Made by a program: the position numbers and the translations under genes
The notes under the pieces: generated by a model
The model's database searches: none
Told to the model about the DNA's origin: nothing
Seen by the model: only the letters and a program-made list of their open reading frames with translations
NCBI GenBank assembly: GCA_958496175.1
Contig: OY292275.1
Coordinates: forward strand, 55,567,701 to 55,631,700
DNA length: 64,000 nt
Reading direction: 5' to 3'
DNA from: Sisyra terminalis
Taxonomy: Eukaryota; Arthropoda; Insecta; Neuroptera; Sisyridae
Shown: positions 1-11,887 of the stretch, in pieces
Numbering within the stretch: position 1 is the stretch's first letter
How the letters are laid out: every line of letters starts with the position of its first letter

Positions 1-150
1 GGCCCTCTCAACATGTTTCGAAAATACCACACCAGGGTCGAACTACGGTTTTTACCTCAATTGTGGTATATAAGCAACCAAAATTTGTCAGCACATTGTA
101 TATAAATTGTAAATATATAGAAGGCAATAAAGGATTTAAAAAAAAAAAAA
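1..150 (+). other. possible retroposed 3' tail
   Basis: An AATAAA polyadenylation signal at 126-131 is followed 6 bases later by a run of 13 A (138-150). That spacing fits the 3' end of a processed transcript that was reverse-transcribed and inserted (LINE, SINE or processed pseudogene). No coding sequence is recognisable upstream, and the left part lies outside the window. Confidence 0.3.
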
Positions 151-2685
151 TTATTTAATATGGCTAATATGGTGGTTGATATGTTGAGCTTTGAGGAAAA
201 CCTCGTTAAAGATGGGGATGTTCAAAGAAAAGACTGGATAAATTTTTCTTTAATAACTTAAAGGCGATAGAAGTTACAAGCGGAAGAAAATATCGATGAA
301 ATTTTGGAAAAAAATTGATTTTGTATTAGTCCTCGAGGAATTGAAATTCGACCAAAAATATTTTAAAACTTTAACGTATGGTTAACTATGGAAGAAAACG
401 TGTAATATTCTGGGACCTTAAACGTTAGTTCAAGAACGTGTAGGATCCAAAGATTTCCTTCTGCAAATCTTTCACCAAAATATGATAAAATCGATCTTTG
501 TCTAAAGAAAAATGGAATAATGTAACAGTAATAGGATTCCATACAAAAACATCAACCAAAAATATAAGGAATTGAGGGCTTTGTTCCATCCATTTCTGCA
601 TAGAATAATATTTTGAATCTAATTCTGGGGTGGCTAAAAAATTATCATTGCAATTTTTTTTTTCTATTGATTTGATATGGAAAACGTTAGTTATAATTAT
701 AAAACATATAAAGAAAATATTAGTTTTGCCATGACAAACGCTTTTGATGGAGTAAAAATGATTACAAGGTTACCTAGGTGAAATTGGGGAATCATTCATA
801 TAGTAGTTTTTTTGCCACTGAATAAAAATTATTTTGAGAAATTAACTTAAAAATGGCATTTACTTGAACAATAAAAGTAAGGATAGATTAATAAAACCAA
901 AAGATGAAGTTAAAGCTTTTTTTTTTAACTAATACTACCTAGTATTAGTATACAATAGTATTGTATACAATATTATAATGATAATGATTTGATATTATTA
1001 TATTTGTATTGCAGCCTTATTTGGCTGTAACGGGTAAAAGGGACTTGATCTAGGGTCTAAAACTATATAGGTTTCCGAATGATTTTAAAGATACTTAGAT
1101 TGAAATTTTCAATTCCATTTGTTTTTGTGGAAAAAAATATTACTAAAAAACTTAAAATATGAATCCATTTTTTGCCTTAGTAATTACTACATCAATAGTA
1201 ATTTGCTTTACTCCATCAACTGATTTAAAATTTTAATATTATTTTAGAGTAAATAATGTTTTTTTTTCTTAAAGAAGATAACCCAAAAACTTAAAAAAAT
1301 CTATTAAAAAATAAAAAGAATCTTTATTTGTTTGCCCTGTAATAGATAATTTTTTGAAAGAAAATAAAACCTCTTGTTTCTAAAACTATAAAACCCGCTC
1401 TTGTTTAACCTAAATATGCACATAAATATATACACAAAATTAAAGAATATACTGTCGGGTGCATAAATATTTACTTCATAAATGTTTTCCCTAAATTTTT
1501 AAAGTTATATTTGAGGAAAATATTTTCCTTAAAGTACCAATTAGTACTATAATAATATATTCAGTGAAGTAAATCATGAACGCCTAATTAATATAAATAG
1601 AGTGCTTTGAGCATTGCTCTAATATCTAATAACAGTTCATACGATTCAATACAAGCAGCTATTAGCCAATGGGATTGCGTGATTTATAGATGTTCATTTG
1701 TTTTGATTATTGAAATTTTGAAATTTTAAGAAAGCCACCTCCCACATTCGATGTCAATACATATTTTGGGCATTGACGTCATTTGGAATGTATTGATACA
1801 TGCATTGTAACTAAAGAGTTAGATTTAGAAATACCATATTAATTTCATTTGTTTAATAGGGAAAAAAAATCATTATAAATAATGGTGATTTAGTTACGTG
1901 AATAACACAGGCCATGGATAACACATTTTTTCGAGCTTATTTTAAATATGAATTTTTTTTATCCACCTCGTAAGGTACTCTCATTAAATGTGATAGTATA
2001 TTAGAAGTAAGTAGCATTTAAGAACTCAATTTTTATTTATTTTTTTATTGGATAAATATCTTAAGTAACACAATTTTATTATATTTAAATTAATTGAACA
2101 TAGATGTCAAAATTATAGTTACCAGAGTTATAAGTCTGTATAGAAACGTTTGTGCTTTCTATCAACTTCTTGAACTTCTTTTTGAGCTTTTTCTTTTGTA
2201 AGGTCATTGTGCATTGTCCCTCTTCAACATTCAACAGTAATCGGCAATTTTGTTTTATCTATTACTTGAATATTATATCTTGATGAAATCTCTTTCATTG
2301 CTCTTTGCTAACAACATCAAAATTTTCTGGAAAGTAGTCAATATGTGAACAGAGGAAATGAACTTTTAGGCTTATGTTACATCCTAATGGCTTGAAGTTT
2401 TTCAACATGTCGGCTACAATAGATTAGTAGTTGGGATTCTTTTTGTTTCCGAAAAAACCGGTTATAACAAGCTTAAAAGATAACTAAGCTCCACTTTCCT
2501 ATTCTATCACTATTTCATAAAGTCCCACAAATACACCTTCTGTCAACTTTAATAATAAAGATAAGCTTGATATCAAGCTTGTATATATTTGTCATATATT
2601 TTACATATCAAGATTGTAAGTATTAACATTATTTCCCGGAGTGAACAGAATTGTTAAGAAGGCTCGATAATTTACATGTATTAGC
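151..2685. other. A+T-rich DNA without recognised gene
   Basis: No reading frame or known repeat recognised. Two adjacent small inverted repeats stand out: 929-948 (9-bp arms around CC) and 948-968 (10-bp arms around one central base). They could extrude as hairpins but have no assigned role. Confidence 0.5.
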
Positions 2686-2834
2686 AGCTTTTAGTTCAAG
2701 CCCAAAAGTTTACCCATATTTTTTAAAGAAACAATTTCAATTAATCGGGTTGCTCTCATCCATGATGTGGTAAATAATTAATAATGTTCTTGGGAACTTG
2801 GACTCAAATAATAAGACGTTAAATTTTCAAATCA

Positions 2835-2877
2835 TCTCAACGTTTCGTTGGTATTTATTTCCAACTTCTTCAGGAGA
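2835..2877 (-). ncRNA. hammerhead-ribozyme-like motif 1
   Basis: Reading the minus strand: TCTC (stem I), CTGAAGA (core CUGANGA), one extra A, GTTGG / CCAAC (stem II, 9-nt loop), GAAA, then ACGT and U, then GAGA, which pairs with the first TCTC. The self-complementary ACGU would give a 2-bp stem III, suited to a dimeric ribozyme. The extra A before stem II departs from the textbook consensus. Confidence 0.55.
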
Positions 2878-2899
2878 ATAACAAGTTAACCTCAAAAAT

Positions 2900-2942
2900 T
2901 CTCCTGAAGAAGTTGGAAATAAATACCAACGAAACGTTGAGA
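2900..2942 (+). ncRNA. hammerhead-ribozyme-like motif 2
   Basis: Mirror copy of motif 1 on the plus strand: TCTC 2900-2903, CTGAAGA 2904-2910, GTTGG 2912-2916, CCAAC 2926-2930, GAAA 2931-2934, CGTT 2935-2938, GAGA 2939-2942. Stem I is 4 bp and stem II is 5 bp. The predicted cleavage point is after the U that follows ACGU (2938). Confidence 0.55.
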
Positions 2943-2997
2943 TGATTTGAAAATTTAACGTCTTATTGAGTCCAAGTTCCCAAGAACATTATTAATT

Positions 2998-3410
2998 GTT
3001 TCAATTATTTTTCATCTATATTTTCAATTCACTCAGAGAGCGCGGGCCTATCAAGCTAGACTCAATGATCACCCAAACCACCTCGCCTTGAATCTACTGG
3101 ATATCAGTGGGGATGTAAAACGTCTCAAAAAAGTGGCCATACTCGACCTGACAGACCGATTTTAAGTAATATGCACCCTGACTGAGATGACCCTTACTAC
3201 TATTTGTTATTATTTGTTACTGTCACTTTATTTAAGAATACTATTATAATACTAGAATACTATTACTATTAAGCTACTATAATTTTAAATTTTTTAATGT
3301 TAATTGTGTCAATGGACACAACTAACGCACGATTGTTGAAAGTGTGGCACATTGCAATTATTGCCAAGAGGTAGATGGTGCAAATAAAAAAAAAACAAAA
3401 AAATATTTTC
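2998..3410 (+). pseudogene. Jockey-type LINE 3' end (5'-truncated)
   Basis: An open frame at about 3041-3165 ends in TAA and reads ...FTQRARAYQARLNDHPN, then HLALNLLDISGDVKRLKK, then VAILDLTDRF. This resembles the extreme C-terminus of Jockey-clade reverse transcriptases (R-L-x-x-H-P-N-x-L-A ... L-L-D ... R-R-L-K-R ... L-D-L-x-D-R-F). A ~230-bp 3' UTR follows and ends in an A-rich stretch near 3387-3405, as expected for a LINE tail. Everything upstream of the last ~45 codons is missing, which is typical of a dead-on-arrival insertion. The Penelope-type insert abuts directly on the left. Identification is from motif resemblance only. Confidence 0.6.
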
Positions 3411-4573
3411 AATGTCTTCTCTTTAGAATATTGTCTTGTCTTATCTGCCTCTTCGTTTTGAATGCTAACTATTAATACAAAAAATTTTTAATTTTATTTC
3501 CACAAAATTGGTTTTTTACGAGTGGTTTATATCTACTATACAACTTTTATTTGAGTCACCATTTATATTAAGAAAAAAATGATTTCAAAACTAATGTTAA
3601 ATGATGCTTTGGCTTCTTGGAAATCAAAAGCTTTTGGTTCAGTTATAAAGCACATAGTTACGGAAAATAAAGCGAAAATAAATGGATTTGACTTCATGAT
3701 AAATTGAAATAAATTTGTAAAGCACTACCACCCACCAAAGTATTCGAACCCCATAAATTAACAGAAGCATTTCAAAAGAAAGAGTACAGAGCAGGACCTT
3801 GTTAATTTTGAAAGATTGATTCCAGTTTGAAAGCTCCATAACGGATATTTTGTTGTTTTTATTGCAGCAATAATTTGTGTGTTCTTATGCAAATATTTTA
3901 ATAATTACTTAGTAACGATCTTCATAAAGATGCACTAGTAATTCAATTAGCAATCTTAACCCGAAATGGGATGTTGTAAAAAGCTTTTAGGGCCATTAAA
4001 CATCTCCCGCATGTGTATATGCGGTTAAAATAAATTTAAGCGAACGTTAATTTCGGAAAATATTGAAATTATCATTTGGTTTTATCGTTGGTTCACTACG
4101 AAATGAGTATATGGGATATATGTTTTGTTGATAAACATTTAGCGGTGCAGTTAAGAGCTATGAGCACATGAGCTATGAACCTCATTCAGTGATAGTCAAC
4201 CGTATTTATAATCTGATGACGTTATGGCTCTATTATGTGCACGTAGCTTCCAGCATTATATCTTGTCTACAATGCACTTGGCTATACATTATTATATATT
4301 CCAGGTAGAGAGGTATATTATTATAATATGTTCCTCGTACTACAACTACATACGAACCTTTCATTTTACCATGTCGTGGATGGGTTTTGGTGATTTATAT
4401 TTTATGAAAGTTCAAATTCCGCATTCTACTCGGAATTATTAATTATTTAATCATTGTTAATGTTTATTTCGGTCATCAATTTTCTAATAGGGACAGCCGG
4501 AATAAATGCGCTCATCATTTCGCATTCAGGTAGCATATGGCTGTTGCTATTTGTTAGACGGGAATATTGCAAT
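3411..4573. other. unassigned A+T-rich DNA
   Basis: No homology recognised on either strand; short open frames here have no coding character. Confidence 0.5.
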
Positions 4574-4577
4574 TTAA

Positions 4578-6004
4578 GGAGATATTCTAGTCTAGAAAAT
4601 CGAAAAACTCGAAATAATTTTTTTTCATTATTCGATAGTTTAGATATTCAAAAATGTCTCCCAAATAGTTATTTTCGATACATATGCTGAAGGTATAATA
4701 ATAATGAGCTGAAGGGATTGAAGGGCTTGATCTCGTGCGCCTACCCCTTAATGGTGGCGAAATTTTTCGCTTGCAATCCCGACTTTTGTTCTGCGGAATT
4801 AAGAAATGTTAGTTACTACAAATAGTTATTTTCGATACATATGCGTAAAGTGAGGTTTTCTAATAGGATGAAATTGATGCACGAACTGAATCTCGTGCGC
4901 CTACCCCCACTCGCCTTGCGGCCTCGTGGGGGTACACAGCGCACTCGATCTCGTTGTGCATGATCAGTCACTTTAGCAAGTGTCTCAATTTCGTCCTACT
5001 AGGTACCTCACTTTAAGCATAAGTATCGAACAAAATTTTTTGTAACGACTGCTTCTAAAGTTCAACAGAAACAGATTGAGAAATTAATTATTGTTACTTA
5101 TATATGAAAAATTTCAACTCTATAGTAAGAATAATTTATAGAAAAATTATGAATAAAAACAACATTTTAGTTTAAACTACAGTCTAAATAATTACCTATA
5201 TTAATTATTTTATATCAAAGTTTATTTAGGTATCAATTTATTTTACTTTTGCGCACTGTTATTTACTTTTGCGCACGATTTCTCTACTTTCGCGCACGCT
5301 TGCCACCACGATGAGAAAACGGCTCTTTACCCCCGCCAAACAACGCACGAAAGTTCAACTTTAGAAGCAATCGTTACAAAAAAGGATTTTTTCAAATTCG
5401 AATTATTTTCGTAGTTATAGCCGTTTTAGTGACGTGGCAAGCAGACCGGTTGAGCGTACGAGCGTACGTTTTTCTCGGAACTACTTTTTTCGACAGGGTT
5501 GTCAAGATATCTCAAGTTTTAACTTGAAGTTTTTCACTTGAAATTTGGCATGAATATTCCTTAAATATCTGTTTATCTTTGAAACTAGCAAAAAATAAAA
5601 ATTTCTAATTTCTAATATTTTTAAAAAAATTGATAAAGTCAAAAAATCAGTGAAAAAATCGACCTTGTTTTTGAGTAGCCGCCATTTTATGGATTTTTTT
5701 TTTGTTTTTGGATTTGCTAGTTCGGAAGATAGCTACATTCATACAGATTAAGAATTCACCCTTATTTTATTTTTGAGATAACTACAGAGGTTGAAATCAT
5801 GACAACCAGGACACGGCCTTTTTTTTCCCCCCTCTACTTCTAGGATGCATAACTCCACGATTTTTTTTTAAATTTATTTTGTATATTCTTCAAACATCAA
5901 TAAATAAATGATAAAAAAATGGATCGTAAAAATATCAAATGCTTCTTTTTTATTAACTATCAAAAAACCGCTCGAAATTTGGGCCTCTAGACTAGAATAC
6001 CCCC
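4578..6004. mobile_element. TTAA-flanked non-autonomous element (piggyBac-like?)
   Basis: TTAA occurs at 4574-4577 and at 6005-6008. Just inside are inverted termini of ~19 bp: GG(A/G)G(A/G)TATTCTAGTCTAGA on the left and its complement on the right, with about 17 of 19 matching. A TTAA target duplication is characteristic of piggyBac-type elements, but the terminal bases are not the canonical piggyBac ones. The inside is itself a nest of inverted and direct repeats: 4660-4750 resembles 4823-4910, 4830-4880 is inverted at 4975-5036, and 5025-5070 is inverted at 5345-5400. The motif CTTT(T/C)GCGCAC occurs three times at 5240-5300. No transposase remains. Confidence 0.5.
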
Positions 6005-6008
6005 TTAA

Positions 6009-6651
6009 CATTGGAGTTTGACTTCTTAAAATTTTGGTAATCGCTTTTCGATTTATGTGGAACGAAATCGGTAGAGACAATCTAATAAACGCCAACATTA
6101 CGTATGGCGAGCGGCCAGCAGATTAGATGGGTGGTAGTCGAGGAAAATTCTCATTTACATTTGAAAATCGATTCGAAAATAAAATGGTACTTTGGCGAAA
6201 TGAAATGATATTGTTTGTAACATGTCCAGTGGAAGAATATTGTGTGCAATGCAAGCTGTACCATGTCAATGCCTTATATTATATTTACATACACGTTTAA
6301 TGTTCGCTCTAAACTGTTCGAATTGTATTAAATTTTCAATTTGAATAGTAACAGAAAACTTTATACAGCAGCACGTACGGATCACATCCAATAACGGTGA
6401 ACTGACTCTCTATTGAGGCACTCAATAGAGACAATAACTATTACGGGGCTGTAATAACCCAGATTGGATATCTGGCTTGGTCGTTTCGGGGTGTGTAAAT
6501 GTCGGGTACTCGCGTTCACCCTTTGAACCAACAACCCGTCGTCTGCTACGTCCAACGTTTTGTTGGAGGTCACTGAATTGTTTAAATGTGTCAGTTTTCA
6601 TTTGAATTTCTGTGATTCCAATGATCATAACAGTCATAAATGTGGATAATA
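6009..6651. other. unassigned DNA
   Basis: Overlapping open frames at 6382-6742 on the minus strand show no recognisable domain and are probably chance. No repeat family identified. Confidence 0.4.
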
Positions 6652-7960
6652 TTGATTCAATCGGCAAATAATATATCATTTCCGGTAAAATATTCCAAGA
6701 TCTGTTCCATAATAATCGCAAATATGACCTTATGTTAAACAAGAGTTACCAATCGAACCGAAAAATCATAGTTCACCTGCTTTAACTAACAATTGCCATT
6801 TTAGTAGATGATTTTTGAATTTTAAATTTATACAATTTCGTGAAATGGATGGATATTTAAAGAAGGAAATGAAGTATTGAGTGGTTTATAAACTTTTAAG
6901 AAGTTCAAAATATTGTTATTTTAGACAGTAAATATCTTAAAAAGTTTTTTTTTTTTTGCCCCAGAAAATCGGCGGGAAATCTTATTCTCATCCCATTTAG
7001 TTCCTTACGTAGTTAAATTCTTCTCTTATTGAGTGTTTTATTAATTTTTTAAATGTTCACAATTTTATTTTTTTGGAAAATCATGAGAAATGGTGTTTTT
7101 TTTGTTCCAAAAAGTTATTGATTCCATCGGCAAATAATATATCATTTCCGGTAAAATATTCCAAGATCTGTTCCATAATAATCGCAAATATGACCTTATG
7201 TTAAACAAGAGTTATCAATCTAACCGAAAAATCATAGTTCACCTGCTTTAACTAACAATTGCCATTTTAGTAGATGATTTTTGAATTTTAAATTTATACA
7301 ATTTCGTGAAATGGATGAATATTTAAAGAAGGAAATGAAGTATTGAGTGGTTTATAAACTTTTAAGAAGTTCAAAATATTGTTATTTTAGACAGTAAATA
7401 TCTTAAAAAGTTTTTTTTTTTTGCCCCAGAAAATCGGCGGGAAATCTTATTCTCATCCCATTTAGTTCCTTACGTAGTTAAATTCTTCTCTTATTGAGTG
7501 TTTTATTAATTTTTTAAATGTTCACAATTTTATTTTTTTGGAAAATCATGAGAAATGGTGTTTTTTTTGTTCCAAAAAGTTATTGATTCCATCGGCAAAT
7601 AATATATCATTTCCGGTAAAATATTCCAAGATCTGTTCCATAATAATCGCAAATATGACCTTATGTTAAACAAGAGTTATCAATCGAACCGAAAAATCAT
7701 AGTTCACCTGTTATAACTAACAATTGCTATTTTAGTAGATGATTTTTGAATTTCAAATTCATACAATTTCGTAAAAAGGAAGGATATTTAAAGAAGGAAA
7801 TGAAGGAAATATTGAGTGCTTTTTTAACTTCTTAAAAGTTGAAGATTTTGTTTTTTAGACTTAAATGTCGTAAGAAATGGAAAATTTTTGCTCCAAAAAA
7901 TCGGTGGGACATCTTATTCTGATCTCATTTAATTCCTTGCGTGGTTGAATTCTTTCCTGC
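6652..7960. repeat. tandem array, ~465-bp unit, about 2.8 copies
   Basis: The phrase TTGATTC(A/C)ATCGGCAAAT starts at 6652, 7118 and 7583, giving periods of 466 and 465 bp. Copies 1 and 2 differ at only a few sites. Copy 3 keeps the order but is clearly more diverged after ~7730 and fades near 7960. This looks like a recent duplication on top of an older one. Confidence 0.85.
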
Positions 7961-7996
7961 AGTGTCGTCCATCCCTGGCAAAATTCTGCAAATAGG

Positions 7997-9000
7997 GATA
8001 GCCCAATTCTCGTTTTAATTTTAATTTTTCTTCTTTCCTGGAATCTTTCAGTTTCATTTCGACAGTTCAAATATGAATCTAATACATTTATTATCCCTCT
8101 ACATTGATGGTAGTTCTTTCTTTGTTGACTATTTTCAGTACTCCCATGTTAAGCATTCATTCCGTCAATTTAAATTTTTTTCACTCGATTAATGTCCATT
8201 ATTGGTTATATTGGTAATTGTCATAAAGGGTTTTGGGCTATAAATAAAGTCAAATTCTTGTCAATGGTTTATATTTGATTTTTGTACAACATTTCGTCGC
8301 CTTTCGGGACTTTATAAGGTCCCAAAATGTGAGTACTTGATAAAGTCCCGAAAGGCGACGAAATGTACAAAAATTAAGTATAAATCATAGAGAAGAATTT
8401 GATTTTATTTTTAGTTTAAAACTCCATGATAATAACCAATTTAATTTTCTTCTTTCTTCTAAAGCTCCACATTTAAAAGCTCGCTAGAAACACCTTTTCT
8501 TGTTTCCTTTGGGTTGAGGTTTTTGCTCTACATAATCTTCACTTCACATACAGAGTTCAATGGAAGTTAAAGTTTCAATATTTTAATATAATTTTTTTTT
8601 TGCAGTTTAATCAGATTTGTGACCAAAAATACGTTCTTAGATTCTCTTCTTCTGTAAATTGCGATAACCTAATTCTCGTTTTAATTAAATAAGGATTTTG
8701 ATTTGTATTTTTCTTCGTTTCCTGGAATCCTCAAGTTTCTCTTCGACAACTTAAATATAAATCCTGCTCTTCTAAGAATTTAATCCTTTTAGAAGTTAGC
8801 TGTACATTAATGGTAGTTATTTCTTGGGTGACTCTTCTCAGTACTCCCATGTTTAGTATTCATTCCATCAATTTAATTTTCTCTTTTCTTCTTAAGCTCC
8901 ACATTTAAAAGCTCGCCAGAAATACTTTTTCTTGTTTCCTTAAGATTCAGGCTTTTGCTCTATATGATCTACTCGTCATATATAGAGTTCAAAGGACAGC
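7997..9000. repeat. diverged repeat pair, first copy split by an insert
   Basis: Segment 7997-8173 plus 8437-8580 matches 8655-9000 in order: 'AATTCTCGTTTTAATT', 'CAGTACTCCCATGTT', 'CTCCACATTTAAAAGCTCGC'. The first copy is interrupted by 8174-8436, and CAATTTAA flanks the interruption on both sides (8166-8173, 8437-8444). So the insert arrived after the duplication. The repeat's own identity is unknown. Confidence 0.7.
8174..8436. mobile_element. degenerate Penelope-type inverted repeat inside a repeat
   Basis: Inverted arms run from about 8202 to 8325 and from 8335 to 8436. Each carries a decayed hammerhead-like core: stem II GTC..GAC is followed by GAAATGT, and TTGATAA or TTATAA stands where CUGANGA is expected. 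An 8-bp direct repeat CAATTTAA flanks the insert. Confidence 0.5.
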
Positions 9001-9765
9001 TTCCAGAATTTTAGTTCTAATTTTTGAGTCAAAGACGATCTGTTATTAGGCTATTGCTATTTTCGTTTTTGGTGGTAATGTTTGTTATTTATTCTTCACG
9101 TTTTTGTCAGTTGTCATTTTTGTCTTCATAAGGTTTTCCGATGACAATCAAATGGTCTAGCAAAGCAGTTCCCTACTTTTGGTTGTTGGAAATTTTCGTG
9201 CGGGTTTTTCTAGTGGATAACTATCATGGAACCTTTTTACAAATACAATTTTTTCTATTTCTGGTTCTATGTCACTCAATAATAATCTTAAATTTCTATA
9301 ATCTATATAATTGCTTTAATCTTAAAAACTCGATTTTAAATTTTGTTCTGTATTTATTCTTCAGGTATAACATTTGAGGAAAAACCTTTTTCACATGAAT
9401 ATGTCGTACAGAAGAGCATTAAAAACTGAATAGTGAATGAAACCCAAATCAATCGGTGTTTTTTTGTTTAGGTTTTCTTTTACAGTAGAATCACTTGATA
9501 TATCTATTTTTTGTTCTTTTTTTTTAATGTAAAAAATATTCGGGAATATTAAAAGGAAGATAATTTCTGATCCAATTTTGATTTTCCAAATCTTCTTGGA
9601 AATAAAATTTAATTCTATTTACCAAAAGGGAACAATGATGTTTTATATCTGATGCCAATTTCTCATTATTGTTCATTTTTTTTTTGTAAGAAATTTTTTT
9701 AGGGTTGGTAAAAGACTACGATGAGTAGGAAATACTAATAAAGCTATCGAAAGGACCTTATATTT
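9001..9765. other. unassigned A+T-rich DNA
   Basis: Open frame 9141-9377 is low-complexity and unlike any family recognised. No repeats detected. Confidence 0.4.
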
Positions 9766-9842
9766 TCTTATATTTTGTGTACCATTTGACGTTCTTTAAT
9801 GTACCACTAGTACAAATTGTACCACAGGTTGAGAACCACAAG
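9766..9842 (+). mobile_element. possible hAT MITE end
   Basis: The run TGTACCACTAGTAC..., then TTGTACCACAGG, then TTGAGAACCAC resembles the reversed terminus of many hAT MITEs (CAGTGGTTCTCAACCTGTGGTAC...). The opposite end was not found, so this is a solo end at best. Confidence 0.3.
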
Positions 9843-10205
9843 TCTAGAATAATTTATCACGTCGACAGTATTTTTGATGACGTTGATAATTTACCCGCCC
9901 AATTTAAAATCTTTACATTAGTGCAAGGATTTTCAATGTTATCCTGCAAATATTTTTAATAAAGTGAAAGTGAAATAGCATTCTTGTCGGACTTTTCGTC
10001 CAAGCTCTGTGATTTTGGTATCTTTTCTCTTTACACGAATCTTAACTTTCTGTTTTATGTACAAATTTGAAATTAATTGCCTGCCTTACGTTTTTTATTG
10101 AATGTTAGTTTTTCAAATTATGAAAATCGTGCGAGAAAGAAATACTTATCTAAAATCAAATCATATACCTAGAAACACTAGTCCCTAGTACTAGAAGATG
10201 CCGTG
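9843..10205. other. unassigned DNA
   Basis: Nothing recognised. Confidence 0.4.
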
Positions 10206-10689
10206 AAGAAATCAAATGGCGTATCACAATAAAGAGAATAGCGACGGAAAAACTAACGAAAACATGGAAAAGTACATCCATTCGGAATAACACCAAATAA
10301 AACTAGTGAAAGCACTGATTTTTTCAATTGCCACATACGCTTGATCCCTAAAAATCCAATAAGTAGAAGATTGAAGCCTTAGAACTATGAGCATGTTCAT
10401 AGTAATGATCTTAAGAATGGAGAAAAGGACTAATAAATCCTTTTTGCAAGAAATAAACATTCATGATACAGACAAAGTAGAATACTATAGTCATATGATT
10501 AGGAGAACTGGAAAATTAAACTACATTTAAATGAAGAAAAAGTGGAAAACAGACATACCTAATAGAAGAAGATTCCCCACACGATGGTCTGATGTAGTAA
10601 AGAAGTATCCTAGAATTAATTTATTGCCTAAAGCAGCTCATTTAGCACAGGACAGGGAAACATGGAAGATGATATCTCCAAACCCATAG
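10206..10689 (+). pseudogene. LINE reverse transcriptase C-terminal fragment
   Basis: The plus strand, with several stops and frame changes, reads EEIKWRITIKRIATEKLTK, TWKS, KLVKALIFSIATYA, KIEALELWACS, RMEKRTNKSFLQEIN, DKVEYYSHMIRRTGKLN and RRRFPTRWSDVVKK. This is the order seen in the C-terminal part of a common insect LINE ORF2: I-R-R-R-I ... K-L-x-K-I-W-K, L-V-K-A-L-I-F, R-I-D-A-F-E-x-W, R-R-T-N, and G-R-R-P-x-R-W-x-D. It lies downstream of the polymerase palm. The same family, in better condition, lies on the minus strand at 21470-22910. There is no intact frame, so it is dead. Confidence 0.65.
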
Positions 10690-11887
10690 GAGAGGATACA
10701 CAAAAATGAGTGGGATTCCAATATTTGCCTCTGTCTGCTGATTTTTTTTATTCAATTGAATTCCGATAAAACTATTGTTTTCAGGCAGATTGTTGTACCA
10801 TAAAAATGTTTTTCAAATCGTAACAATTTGTCAAAGATTCACTTGTAATTTTATAAATTCTAAAACGTATTTCTTTGTAAGTGAAAGATAACGTAATTTG
10901 CTTGCATTAATTGTTTTCGAATAAGTCTTTTGGTGAGCTTTTTTAAATTTAAGGCGCCAATAATTACACCTCAAACCTTTTTTTTTGTCTTAATAAATGT
11001 CTTCACTTTTCTGATCAAACGAAAGTATTGAACAATGTTCAACCCGCAGATATTAATAACGATTTGGTTCACTTCAGCCAAGTTCAATCCAGCAAATTTA
11101 TCAGTCTCGCCACAGTCTTCCATTTCAATTTCACACCCATTTTTCTTAAAATTCTCCACTCCATTTTACCGAGAGGTATGTGTATAAGAAATATCTTTGC
11201 TCTCACCTTAAGTGATGCAACAACAAAATAAAATCGCCATTAAGGAGTATCAATGTTTCATACGGGAAGAGAAAGACCAAAAAAATTGGCACAAAAAAGG
11301 GTAGAAACACCCCAAAAAAGACAAGCACCTCTACTACTAACAGTCGAGTGGCAGATTTTTCAGACAGAGATAATGGCAGAGCATAGAAAAAGGGGACATT
11401 GGATAACGTTGCAAGACAGTTAAATCCCGGTGCAAAGACTGTTACTCATGTCTTTTTTCCCATAAAACTTCCTTTGAAAATTATCTTCACGTTCCTTCAT
11501 TTCATGTGTTTTATCTTTTCATATCGTGAGACATGGAAAAACGTGTTAAATTTTTTAGTGTTTTAGAGCAATTTGAATATATTTTTCAAAGAATTTATGA
11601 CGGTGCTAAAGTTAAAGTTGAGCTTTTGGACATTTTTCACACAAATTTATATTTTTGTTGTCTTTAAAGTACGATTACTATTTAACCGGGTTTTATTATG
11701 ATTTCGTCGACAAATGTTAAATCGCTCCTAAAACTGTATCTTGAGTGTAAGTCAAAGCTTTTTATATCTTTGACGATGAAATCATCATAGAATAATGGAG
11801 GAAAGATTACTAGTAAACAACCATAAAATAAAGAAAATTTTAACAAAGGACATTGGACGATAGGTATAGTGAATCGGCCCTAGAAGA
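10690..11887. other. unassigned DNA
   Basis: Overlapping short frames near 10971-11231 lack recognisable features. No repeats found within the stretch. Confidence 0.4.

Larger units (their letters stand above)
2686..2997. mobile_element. Penelope-type inverted-repeat insert, copy 1
   Basis: A leader (2686-2774) is followed by two near-perfect inverted arms, 2775-2879 and 2898-2997, around a short spacer. The same leader plus arms recurs at 22098-22432, and a shortened form occurs at 20322-20520, so this is a mobile family. Each arm carries a hammerhead-like core (CTGAAGA, 5-bp stem II, GAAAC). Hammerhead motifs in the repeats of Penelope-like retroelements are established knowledge. Assignment of this family to Penelope rests on that motif and on a Penelope RT fragment elsewhere in the window (50933-51199). 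No coding sequence remains here. Confidence 0.6.
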
